Assembly: GCA_001574975.1 (NCBI GenBank)
Contig: KQ965740.1
Span: forward strand, 397,011 to 461,010
DNA from: Gonapodya prolifera JEL478
Taxonomy: Eukaryota; Monoblepharomycota; Monoblepharidomycetes; Monoblepharidales; Gonapodyaceae
DNA length: 64,000 nt
Reading direction: 5' to 3'
This document shows, one piece after another, positions 41,901-52,185 of the stretch. Position numbers and translations under genes: made by a program. The first letter of the stretch is position 1; each line of letters starts with the position of its first letter. The notes under the pieces were generated by a model. That model worked only from the letters and a program-made list of their open reading frames with translations, ran no database searches and had not been told where the DNA came from.

Positions 41901-44764
41901 ATGCCCGCTCAGCAAGACACCGACGCTGCCCTCGACCTCAACGAGCGCCCGCCGCGAGTCCCACGATGGGACGACGACCTGGAGTACGCAGGGTACGACG
42001 AGCCAGACAGCGCACAGCTCGTCGACCCGGAGACCAGGCAGGGCGCATCGGCGGCGGCGGCGGCGGCGCTGGTGTCCCTTGCGCATGCGACGCAGGCGGG
42101 GTTCGAAAAGACTGCGGCGCTGGCCCAGGCTGTACGCGCACCCACGCCGTCGTCTGTGTCCCGCTTGGCCTCGGGGACGCTCAACTGGATGGCATCTCTG
42201 CTTGACATGTTCAAGCCACCGTCAGGTCCCACCACGTGGTCCACGATCCTGTCGGACGTACGCGCCGCGACAACGGGTGCACTCATCGCCGTCCCTCTCT
42301 CCCTGGCTCTAGCGATTGCATGTGGAGGGACCCCGGCTGCAGGACTTGTCACAACGTTTTGGTCGGGGCTCGTATCGGCGCTCACAGGAGGGTCGGAGTG
42401 GAATGTGATTGGTGGGTGGGGATGTTATAGGTGATAGGAGAGTGCTTCGAGTTGTTAATGTGCCGTTTGCGCCACTCGGTGTTGTGGCGTGTGATGCGAA
42501 TTTTGCAGGTCCCACGTTCGCTCTGGCGGGCATTCTTTCGGGCCAGGCCTCCCAGTTTGGTGGTGGTGTTGCCCTGCCTTACGCGGCGATTCACACCGCA
42601 GTCATCATACTCATACTCTGGGGTCTCAAACTCTCCAAGTACCTCACCTTTATCGTACGTTTCATTGAACGTTGCAATGGTCCGCGTAGAAGCACTCATC
42701 GTCATCTCGCCGCCGCCCGTCACTTTAGCCTTCCTCCGTCATCCACGGCTTCGGACTTGGAGTCACCTTGATCGTCATATTCGGGCAGATCGACACCGCG
42801 GCGGGCCTTTCCTTCCACCACGAGGAGAAAGAAACGTTGTGGAAGACATTGGAGACGTTCCAACACCTGGGCGAGATCAAGGCTCCCATTTTTGGCTTCT
42901 TCATGGCCAACTTTGTCCCGCTCGTGTTCTGCACCAGACGGTTTCCGAGGATTCCTTGGTGAGTCAGAGCGTGCCCACGCGTACAGCGCGCAAGAAGACC
43001 CATGACATTATCGTTTCCGGCAAAAAGGCACCTTGTTGCCACTGTTGTGGGCATCATCTTCGGCTACCTATCCTCGACCAAAACGCTCCCGTTTCACCTC
43101 CGCACGCTCGCTGACGCGTACGGCTCCATCCCCCTCTCCTTTTTCCAACCGATCGTATTCGACCCTTCCCTCCTCTTCTCATGGACGCTCTTCCGATCTT
43201 CATTTGGCGTCGTCTTCATTTCCGTTCTGGAGACGCTCATCTCGGCGCGCATGGCGGACATGATGGTCAAGTCGACCGCTCACAACCAGCAAAAGGAAGT
43301 GTTTGGATTGGCCATGGGGACGGCAGCGGCGGGTGTGTTTGGAGGATTCGCCGTGACGGCCTCACTTGCGCGGACGTCGCTCAATGTCAGAGCGGGCGCG
43401 AAATCCAGAGTGGCTGTGGTGCTTCTGCCAATTATACTGTTGGTGATTTCGTGCGTCATGTTTGAGCTGTTAAGGTTCGTTCCCATGGCCACCATCGCGG
43501 CCATCTTGTGTGTTGTTGCGGTGAACTTGGTCGAGTACCACGAGTTCTACCTCTACTGGTGCCACGACAAGACAATGCTCAGCATTGCGATAGTAACAGC
43601 TATCGTGTGCTTTGTCGAGGACACGATGCTTGGACTCGTGGTGGGGAGCTTGATGGCGTTGCTTTTGGCAACGGAGGAGATGGCAGAAGGGTGAGTCCAC
43701 AGAAAGGTGCTAGAGGAGCCCCGAGAAATGCCACGACATTCTCCTGGATTTTGCGCAGACACTGCGAAATGCAGATCCTGCGTGGCTCGGAGCCGCTCGC
43801 AAATGTCGCATTGGATCGCCTTGATGGGTACAAGCTGACGCACACCAGCAAGGAACAAGTCCAAACGACAATAGCTCCCGCCAGCTCCCCACGTGCTACG
43901 AATGAAGTCGCTCGTGGTGACACTGGTGACATTACCGTCGACATGAAAGCAAGCACACCAACGCAACTTTCTCCTGGTGTTGGTTCTCCAGCAACGCTTG
44001 ACGTTGAGAGTGATACTCTTCCTCTCTCTGTGCAAACGAACATGGTCTCATTAGCCAGCACGACAAGCTCCTCTCCGCACCCTCTCGCCCGCTTCCTCCT
44101 ACCACTACGACTTGCGACAACAAGGCAAAAAGTGTGCAGAGCTTTGGGTGTCGGCGATCTCGGGGATTCGAATTCCGCTTTGCACATGGCGGCTTTGGAC
44201 CAGGACGTGACCGATAATGAACGGATGGCGTGGCAAGAGATGGCGGCCAGGGAAGGGGATACACTGCTGTGTGAGTTGTCAAAAACGACATCTGAAACAT
44301 TCTTCCCAATCTCACTCACCATCGCGCGTTCGTCTTAGATCATTTCTCGGGACCCCTTACTTACGTCACCGCCCCCGCTCACCTTTTGCGACACAAAAAG
44401 TTCCAGTCATTGCAACCAAAACTTCGCCTCGCAGTATTCTCTCTTCGAAGCGTGGGCCACGTTGACCATGACGGCGGGGACGCATTGGCGGAGATTGTCA
44501 ACATGTACACCGGAAGCGCAACGGGTTCCGGTGGAAGGGTGGATGTGGTCTTTGCCGGAGTGTGTGAAAACGTGCGAGAGAAGATGAAGAGATATGGATG
44601 GTGGCAGAAGAAGGAGAGAGCGGGGAAAGTAGTTGACGACTGGACCGTGGGTTGTGCTCTTTCTGTACAGTGAGGGTTGCGTCAAGACTAACGAAAAAAC
44701 TTGATTGCAGGTTGCTCTCGAATGGGGACAACAACAAAAGGGTATCCGCACTGCTCCTTTATAA
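41901..44764 (+). CDS. SulP/SLC26-type anion transporter with STAS domain
   Basis: The start is MPAQQDTDAALDLNERPP, followed by a cytosolic segment. Membrane helices begin at TTGALIAVPLSLALAIACGG and continue through GPTFALAGILSGQASQ, HTAVIILILWGLKL, GFGLGVTLIVIFGQ, FGFFMANFVPLVF, VATVVGIIFGYLSS, FGVVFISVLETLISARMADM, GVFGGFAVTASLARTSLNV, VAVVLLPIILLVISCVMF and MATIAAILCVVAVNLVEY. The G-x-F-x-x-x-A-S-x-S/A-R-T-type signature (GGFAVTASLARTSLN) is the SulP consensus region. The cytosolic tail ends in a STAS-like domain (YHFSGPLTYVTAPAHLLR, VGHVDHDGGDALAEIV, VDVVFAGVCENVREKM). The last exon is VALEWGQQQKGIRTAPL. It probably carries sulfate or another inorganic anion across the plasma or vacuolar membrane. 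At least six introns are present; the internal boundaries near 43690-43760 are approximate. Confidence 0.88.
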
Positions 44765-44862
44765 ATATTCTCGTATCGTATCGTAAAGTAAAGAGAATTA
44801 AGACGAATACATGAGAAACAGACTACTCCCAACTCTTCCGACGCGCCTTTCAAACACACCCA

Positions 44863-47820
44863 TTACATTCCAGGTCCTCTCACATCGCCGAATGTAGTGC
44901 TGGTACCTCCGGCGAGAATCGTGCTTCCCATTTGGTATTGTTGTGGATTAATGACTCCACGGTTCGCCAACATTTGGAAGGAAACGAGCGCATCGGCGCT
45001 CACTGTCGAGTTCGCGGCATTGAAGCTTTGACTCCTTGCCTGGAGGTGATTAACAGAGCCGGACATGAGACGGGACTGAACAACCGACGGCTGATTTGCA
45101 GAAACAAGAATTGCCATCGGAATAACACCTATGCTCGACACATCGTAAGAGAAGAACGCGGAGGGTGTGATCAGCAGACACTCACCGCTTTGCATCGTGT
45201 CCAGATTCAACCCTTTGCACCATTCATCCACAAAGAGGTCGCTCACGAATATTTTTTGACCAGGATTGCACGACATTTCATCCGGTTGCGTTCCCAAGTA
45301 TGGTTGTGCGACGATGTAGACCTCATTCACTTTTGTGCTGTTGGTCGAGGTAGATGTCCCAGTAGTGCCGACAGTCGCGACAGAGCCAGGAGGAGACAAA
45401 AGTGGGGTCGTAACACCATAGCCGAGATTGTTGTTTTGCATTGGGCTGATCATCGGACTTGTCATTCCAGTATTGAGGGAGCCAAATGAGCTTGGCGCCG
45501 GCATGTAGCCCACGGGACCCATTTGAGGGCTTTGAGCGTATTGGCTTTGGGTGTACTGACTTGGCGCGTACTGATTTGGAGCGTATTGCATTGCACCGCC
45601 TTGGAGCCTGTCGCTTGGAGGCAATGAGGCATTCGAGGTTTGATAGTTCGTGGCAGATTGCTCCTTCTTTTTCCGACCAAGAATAAACCAAGCAGCTCCA
45701 GCAATGATTAAGAGAGCAGCGATTCCACCTTGATTGGGGATGCAAAGTGTGAGAAGCCGGTGGTACCAGCACGATGATTATGGAAACTCACCCACGACAC
45801 CACCAACAATCGGTCCGATGGACGATCCACCAGAGTCCCCCCCGGTTTGCGCATTGCTTGAACCTGCACTCGCCGATGATGATGTAACAGTCGATGTACT
45901 GCTTGTCGATGTAGTAGACGACGTCCGCGCGGATGTAGTCAGAGCACAAGAGGAAAGGACGCTTCCACCTGCCGACTGGCAGCTTGGGGGAATGGAAGAA
46001 ACACTACCTCCGGAAAGGCACAGTTTCGTGTTTCGAACGGAGCAAAAGGCGCTTCCGGCAGTCCTATGTGTTTGTTTCCAAAATGAGACATGAAGGGAGT
46101 AACAAAAACGCATTGTTCACTTACGGAGCAAGTAGAAGAGCACCAGTCAGACCTGTGTTGGAGATATCACTGTATACGACAAGAACATCAGAGCGAGATC
46201 ATGCGCAACAACATGACATTCAACAAACAGGCTCTTCAGCTTGGTCAACTTGCTCAAGTCAGGTCTAAAAGGGATACAATTTATATGGTGCTTTAAGAAT
46301 CCGGTTCAATACCACTCACAAAGTTCCGCCCAAGCCAGTGTTATCATCCAGCCAGAGAAGCTGCAACTGCGTCTGCGAACTCAAGGCACCGTCGACGGTG
46401 CCTGTAAGAGAGCACTCGTTAACTGCTATTTCCAGGACGTTTGGTAGGCTGAAAAGTCCTGCAGGGATGGACCCGGTAATCCCGGAATTCTTGTACGCAT
46501 AGTAGTAGACCAGTTTCGGGCAGTTAGAAGGGTCGGGTAATGTCCCAGTCAGCGAGTTGTTGTAAATGCTGAACTGTTGGTCAAAGTTGATGAGAGCACA
46601 GAAAGAATTCACCACGGGAAAGCTTCCACTCACAGTTTGAAGATTCGGGTTCTTGGAAATCCCCGGTATACTTCCGCTAAAGGTATTAGTATCGGCCAAA
46701 CTTCAAACAAGCATGATGAGTTGGGAGACCTGTTAAGAACTCCGCCCTTTCGAACACGCACTAGTACGTGAGCCCTGGCGCATTTTCGAGGGGAGGGAGG
46801 GACCCAGTGAACCCGTTGCCCCAGATGCTAAGACTGATAAGGGCGGTTAGTTTGGTGATGTCTGGGAAAGCGCCGGTCTGACGCGGTTTTGGGCATGATA
46901 AGCCAATGTGCTCCTTTAAGGCGACCAAAGAAGACTCACGAAAGCATTGTTGGCGATTACCCTAACATATTGCAGGAGTTTAGACCATGAAAGAATTGCA
47001 AAACGAACGCAGTGGTACCAACAAATATTGGAGCTTTGTGGAGCTCGAAATCCACGAGAGGTTTCCAGTGAACTTGTTGTTGGAGACAACGCTGCGCACA
47101 GGGGACATTGTGGTTAGAGCGCTATATGGTCCTAAATGCTCACTCTCGGACGTACAAGTCTGTCAGGTTTGACAACTGCCCCGCGATTTCCGTCGTCCCT
47201 CCCATCCCATTGTCCCGAAAGTCAATCCTGTTCAGTTTGGTAAGAGTCGAGATCCACGACGGAATGGTCCCTCCGATGGACGCATTGCGGACATCCAGAC
47301 GAGTTAGGGCAGTCAGGTTTTGGAAGAAGCTTTACGAGGAGTCAAGTGAATGAGAGGACGAAACTTTTCTTTTAAAACGACGAATTATGAAGTGAAAACA
47401 CACCTGAGGGAGCCGATTTTGTAGTCCTGGAAGCGGATTTCAGTCACACGACCCCCCGCGCAGGTGACAAAAGTTTGACTGACGAAGTATGGATTTGAAG
47501 TCCGCTATATCTCAAAGTCTGTATGCTTCATATTACCACTTACGTGTAGTTGTCAGCATTCCGATCCGAGCCCGACTCCCAAAAGAAATCGCCTGTGTAC
47601 AAACGAGGGCAAACATCATCAACGACGGATGGCCACCCAAGCGGACCATCACCCAATATTTACAGCAGTTAGAGGTCGCCGAAGCCGGCGTAATCGTTAC
47701 GTTGCCGGCTTTGAGAGCGGCGAGAACTTGGGTGCAGTCGCCTGGGGCTGTTTCTTGGGCGCTGCATCCTCCCGCGAGGATTGCGGCGGAAATCAGGAAT
47801 AATAGGCGGGTGGACCGCAT
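44863..47820 (-). CDS. Secreted-type LRR protein with one membrane helix and cytosolic SH3 domain
   Basis: Met 47820 opens a signal peptide (RSTRLLFLISAAILAGGCSA), then TAPGDCTQVLAALKAG and TPASATSNCCKYW, a cap like those before LRRs. Short exons encode leucine-rich repeats, for example FSIYNNSLTGTLPDPSNCPK, SGITGSIPAGLFSLPNVLEI and CSLTGTVDGALSS. A Cys/Ser/Thr-rich stalk follows (SIPPSCQS, then TSTSSTSTVTSSSASAG), and a transmembrane helix (IGPIVGGVVGGIAALLIIAG, then WFILGRKKKE). The cytosolic part has NQYAPSQY-type repeats and an SH3 domain (VNEVYIVAQPYLGTQPDEMS, CNPGQKIFV, DEWCKGLNLDTMQSG, IPMAIL). It ends GDVRGPGM. This is a receptor-like layout without a kinase. Possible role: cell-wall or surface sensing linked to SH3-bound partners. 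The order of the LRR exons between 46700 and 47500 is only roughly placed. Confidence 0.8.
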
Positions 47821-48081
47821 CGAAGGCGGCGGGCGGGTGGGAAGGGAAATATTAACCAGCGAGAAAGGGGAAAATTTGGAATTTTAGGTGGCGCGACCCT
47901 GCCCGACCGCAGGGGCGGGGCCAAAGTCAAGAGTTCGCCCAGCCCCACGGAACTTTACTTACTTACATTGTGGGGCCATAATTGTCCGGACTGGCATCGT
48001 TATTCATGCTCTTGCTGGCATGCATTTCGCAAACCTCTCCAATCCAAAGTATGACGAAATAGATCTTCCCAAAACACAATC
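47821..48081. other. Intergenic region upstream of LRR-SH3 gene
   Basis: This short interval lies between the LRR-SH3 start and the SUB1 stop. A GC-rich imperfect palindrome (ccctgcccgaccgcaggggcgggg) lies near 47895-47925. There is no coding exon. Confidence 0.45.
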
Positions 48082-48746
48082 CTACTTTCCCCCCTTGGCC
48101 AGTTCTGCATCGACAAGGGGCAGCTGTAAAAAGGGGCAGATAATGCATGCACAATACAATCATCCGGTATGGCAGAGTCAAGTGAAAGGTGGGGAGTTAG
48201 GGGATGGGGAGTACCAGGTCACCACCAACAACCAGGAAGCTCAATCAACTTTCGAATTGATCGACTCACAGAGCGTTTGAGAGCTTCGTACTGTTCAATA
48301 CTGAGGGCAATGCCTTTTTTGCCTGAAACATGAGGGTACTCGATTAAGAGTGACCGACTGCACCGCCGGTCTCAGAGCAGTCCCTTTTCCGCCAAGCAAG
48401 AGAGATTCCATCCGTCTCTGTGTCCTCATTTGAGCGTACCCGGTTTTAATGTCCCTCCAGCGTCATAGTACTCCCTAATGTTGACCATTTTTCTCCCCTT
48501 GAACGACGACAGAGTCACACGGCGATCTTTCCCCAAGGGCCAGAAGGGATCGCCATTGTCGTCCGTCCCGCGCTGGATGTCCGATGTGGGGTTGTTGGTG
48601 GTGGATGACGCAGGTTGGGGAGCGGCGGTTTTCGATGATTTGGATTTCTTCTGGGGCTTGCCTTCGTCGCCAGAATTGTCAGAAGCGGCATCAGAGTCGT
48701 CGACTCTCTCTGATGATAATTGCTGTTGCTTCCGCTTCCCCGCCAT
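48082..48746 (-). CDS. SUB1: Transcriptional coactivator PC4/Sub1
   Basis: Met 48746 (MAGKRKQQQLSS) starts an acidic, Ser/Lys-rich region (DAASDNSGDEGKPQKKSKSS). The PC4 DNA-binding core follows: DPFWPLGKDRRVTLSSFKGR, KMVNIREYYDAGGTLKPG, then after an intron KKGIALSIEQYEALKRS. The last exon (48123-48082) is LPLVDAELAKGGK. The total is about 133 residues. The core matches the family pattern (beta-strands 'RRVTL..FKG..MV.IREYY', then GKKGI.L...Q). PC4/Sub1 binds single-stranded DNA and stimulates RNA polymerase II initiation and repair in the nucleus. A further upstream in-frame Met (48932) gives a longer, unlikely N-terminus. Confidence 0.93.
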
Positions 48747-49237
48747 GAGTGATTGAGTAGTCGAATGTGCACGTTTGACCAAAGACAGTGCCCACGAAGC
48801 GAAGTTACCGTAACTGTTTCTCCGATTCAATTGAGTTTCTAGGACGAAGCAGCATAAGCAGACGATGTTCGCTCCGAAAAAGGCCGGAGCTTTCATTTGT
48901 TTTCTTTGCTGAAGCAATTTAACCTTCAACACTTATTCAAGATCAGATGGAAGAATGTTTGAACGACCGCATCATACCCAATAGATGGTCGAATGCAACG
49001 CTTTTTACGTGCATTCGTCAGGCACACAAAAGCGAAGACTTTGTCGTTCAGACCACAGCCTCACATAGTTTGCTGAACTTTTCCTCAAAAGGAGTCGATT
49101 TGTCCTCGCTCTGCCTCCACTGCCAGCGACTCTTCCACCCAGCTCACCCGCCCTGCCATCCGCAGCCTCGGTCTGCTCGCTGTCCGCCGATACCCCAGCC
49201 AATCCATTCGATCAAGCAACCAAACTTCACCCTTCAA
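48747..49237. other. Divergent promoter, SUB1 / zinc-finger gene 1
   Basis: No supported exon. The interval before the zinc-finger start is CT-rich with TTCACCC-type sequence. An in-frame plus-strand extension exists, but it begins upstream of the obvious zinc-finger Met and is compositionally poor. Confidence 0.45.
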
Positions 49238-50320
49238 ATGCGACCTAAATCCATTTCGAAAAAGACGGCAAACGCACTCGAAAAGCGCATCACACGTGGC
49301 GATGACGACAGATTCCATTGCCCCGTCGCAGGCTGTGCGGTCTCGTGTACCAGGTGTGCATCTCTTTTCTCAATCCCAGTTTTTGCATTCTCAATTATTT
49401 CCCCACATTCCACCACCTCGTTCCAATGCACCACCGCCACTTTTTATTTCTATGAATCGTAGCCGCTGGAACTGCAGCTCCCACCTCTCCACCCACGTCA
49501 AAGATCGGCCACACGAATTCTTCTGCGATTTGTGCGGAACTGGGTTCCATCACTCGGGCGACTGTTCACGACACATGAGGCGCTGTGCTGGAGAGGCTCC
49601 AGCGTGCCGGTGGTGCCACTTGCAACTGGGAGGGTGAGGATTCTTTTGCATTGACCCGAGAGCCAAGACAGACCCAACAATCCCGCTCAATCATCGCGTT
49701 TTTGGTCTCATAGGTTTGTAAAACGACACCGTCTCCTGAAACATGAGCGCACGTGCCGAGAAAGACCCGATGCCGTCGCGCAAGGACCGTCGAATCATGT
49801 CCAACAGCCAGAACCAACCCCCACCGAGGAAGAGCGCGAGGTTCCCTCCACCACCCCTGCCGCCCATGCCCGGCTGACTCCTGAGCCGCAGATACCTCCG
49901 CCACCGACCTCCTCGCCATCCACCCTGTCCGAATTCTCAGTTGCAACGACATACCCGTCGCCATCACCCTCCCCTCCGCCGGAAGTGTCACATCGCGTTA
50001 CCCCTCCTCGCCGCACTCTCTCACTCGCTATCCCTGCGTCGTCGTTTATACCGTCTTCTCCACAACCGCCACGCTCTCCCTCCCCGCTCCCCGACTCTCC
50101 TGTTGCAGCCCTCTTTACGGGCTTCTCCCTCTCGCAACTCTCGCCACACCCAGACCCGTACTCGCAGGAGCCGATGGAATCAGTCGAAAGGAGAGGTGAG
50201 GTCGGCCCCGTCGAGGCAGGGTGGGTGACGTGGAAGGGCGTGTGGGAAGCGTCGCTCGAGCAGTGGAAGTTGGGTAGTGACCTAGAAGGAGTCAAGAACG
50301 AGGGTAGGGGTCTGTGGTGA
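49238..50320 (+). CDS. C2H2/C2HC zinc-finger protein, paralog 1
   Basis: Three exons join in frame: 49238-49353, 49463-49633, 49714-50320, giving 297 residues. The first finger (FHCPVAGCAVSCT, then WNCSSHLSTHVKD) is C2H2 and split by intron 1. The second (FFCDLCGTGFHHSGDCSRHM, then RRC) is C2HC. The third (CRWCHLQLGG, then FVKRHRLLKHERTC) is split by intron 2. The C-terminal half is Pro/Ser-rich and disordered, with a conserved tail motif LSQLSPHPDPYSQEPMES followed by ERRG. Likely a nuclear DNA-binding regulator. It is a tandem paralog of the next gene: same intron positions, about the same length, same tail. Confidence 0.82.
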
Positions 50321-50692
50321 GAATGAAGGCGAATTTGAAGATTTCAAGGGATTGGGTTGAGTTGTACATAGATTCGTCCGGAGCATTCCCAAATCGCCGG
50401 TGGCAGCGCTGACATGTGTATTTAGCGCACCTCCAGAATTTCTTTTGCTGTAAATGCATGGGTGAACAATACAAACATTTTCCAAACATCAATGGGAAGA
50501 CATGGCCACAGTTAAAGGAAGGCACCAAATCGCAGCAGGTGGTCAGGTCGCTGTATCGAGCCGATTCGTTCCCCCGCTGCCGCCCCTATACCCTTCTACT
50601 CTCCCAATACCAACGCGTACCCATTTTGCCATCCGCTCTATTCCTTTCCGGTCCTGCCAATTCGCCCCATCCACGTCTTCACCGACCAACAA
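50321..50692. other. Intergenic region between zinc-finger paralogs
   Basis: AT-richer 3' flank of paralog 1, then the CT-rich leader of paralog 2. An overlapping plus-strand frame is not supported by conservation. Confidence 0.45.
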
Positions 50693-51791
50693 ATGCCTCC
50701 CAAACCAATTACGAAGAAGACTGCAGCTGAGCTGGAACGCGTCATCGACCGTGGCGATGACGACAGATTCCATTGCCCCGTCGCAGGCTGCGCTATCTCG
50801 TGTACAAAGTCTGTATCTCTGTTCCTATCCCACTTTTTTTTGCATTCTCACTTCTTCCCCACCGTTCTCCCCCCTTATCCAATGCGCCATCCTCAAATAT
50901 TTCTTTTCCATGAATCCCAGTAAATGGAACTGCCTAGCCCACCTCCGCACCCACATCAAGGACCGCGAACACGAATTCTTCTGCGATTTGTGCGGAGCAG
51001 GGTTCCACCATTCGGGCGATTATTCTCGCCACATGAAGCGGTGCGCTGGTGACATTCCGGCGTGTCAGTGGTGCGGCCAGCAGCTTGGAGGGTGAGTAGA
51101 CTGTTCTTGGATTCCCCAACATGCAACTAAAACATCGCTGCTCGGGGTATTTTGTTCGTCAAGGTTTGTCAAACGACACCGTCTCTTGACTCACGAACGC
51201 CGCTGCCAAGCGCAGCAAAACGCTACCCAACAGCAACCTTCAAGTCCAATGCAGCTCACCACGGTGGTTCCTGTCGTGGCGGTGCAACAGGCAGCTCCAC
51301 CTACCGTCGCCTCTGAAGTTACCCCACCCCCCGTGGCTCATGCACCCGTAAAGCCAAGAACCCCGTCCAACTCGTCTGACTCATCAGCGGCCATGACCTA
51401 CCCATCCCCGTCGCCGTCCCCGCCACCACCCGAGGTCCCACCTGAGCCATCTCACCGCATCTCCCTCGCCTTCGCTCTTTCCTCGCCCTCTTTAATGCCG
51501 TCCTCTCCACCACCGCTGCTCTCTCCCTCCCCACTCCCGGACTCCCCGGTGTCGCCCATTTTCAGCGGTCAGTCCCTCTCCCAGCTATCCCCGCACCCGG
51601 ACCCCTATTCGCAGGAGCCTATGGAGTCGGCCGAGAGAAGGGGGGCAGTCGGGCCTGTGGAGGAGGGCTGGGGTGCATGGAAGCTGGACGGGGAAGAATC
51701 GCGTCAGGTCGAGGTGGAGGTTGCGACGACGATGGTGGATATGTGGGGTGTGATGGTGCAGGGGGAGGCTGAGGCGGAGACTGGGTGGTGA
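50693..51791 (+). CDS. C2H2/C2HC zinc-finger protein, paralog 2
   Basis: It starts MPPKPITKKTAAELERVIDR, parallel to MRPKSISKKTANALEKRITR in paralog 1. Fingers: FHCPVAGCAISC / KWNCLAHLRTHIKDRE; FFCDLCGAGFHHSGDYSRHM; CQWCGQQLGG / FVKRHRLLTHERRC. The two introns fall at the same codons as in paralog 1; the first donor (gtctgt) is weaker than the gtgtgc in paralog 1. The tail has LSQLSPHPDPYSQEPMES and ERRG, then a longer acidic end (GAWKLDGEESRQVEVEV) that diverges from paralog 1. It is a recent tandem duplicate, probably a transcription regulator. Confidence 0.82.
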
Positions 51792-52185
51792 GAGAATACG
51801 CTGACGAAAGAACGTTGGTGGGAATCTGGGACAACAATGGTAACAATCTGGTGTTCCGAGAGCGGAAACTTGTGGGATTCATGAAAGACTGTGATATTGG
51901 TGAAAGTCATTGGCGCGTGCAGCGTACACAATTGCATGTGGTGTGGATGGTATCTTCAATTGCGTCTCCCTACCTTCCGGGAGTATTTTCCCTTTCCCTT
52001 ATGTAAAATAGGAATAGGTCGAGCTACAGTGCCAATATATTGAATCTCTATGTCAACTAGATCCACCAATATTTAACAATTATTACCATTTTATGCATAG
52101 TTCCTGTATGAACACTTATTACGCCTTTAAACCACACCATCTCTCCCATGCAACGTGATACAGCATGCCCAATTATCCCAAGCGT
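51792..52185. other. Convergent intergenic region
   Basis: AT-rich shared 3' flank of zinc-finger paralog 2 (+) and the MFS permease (-). No gene or repeat was recognised. Confidence 0.5.

Noticed and set aside
47888-48280. 130-codon plus-strand frame
   Set aside because: Overlaps the last exons of SUB1 in antisense and has no family resemblance.
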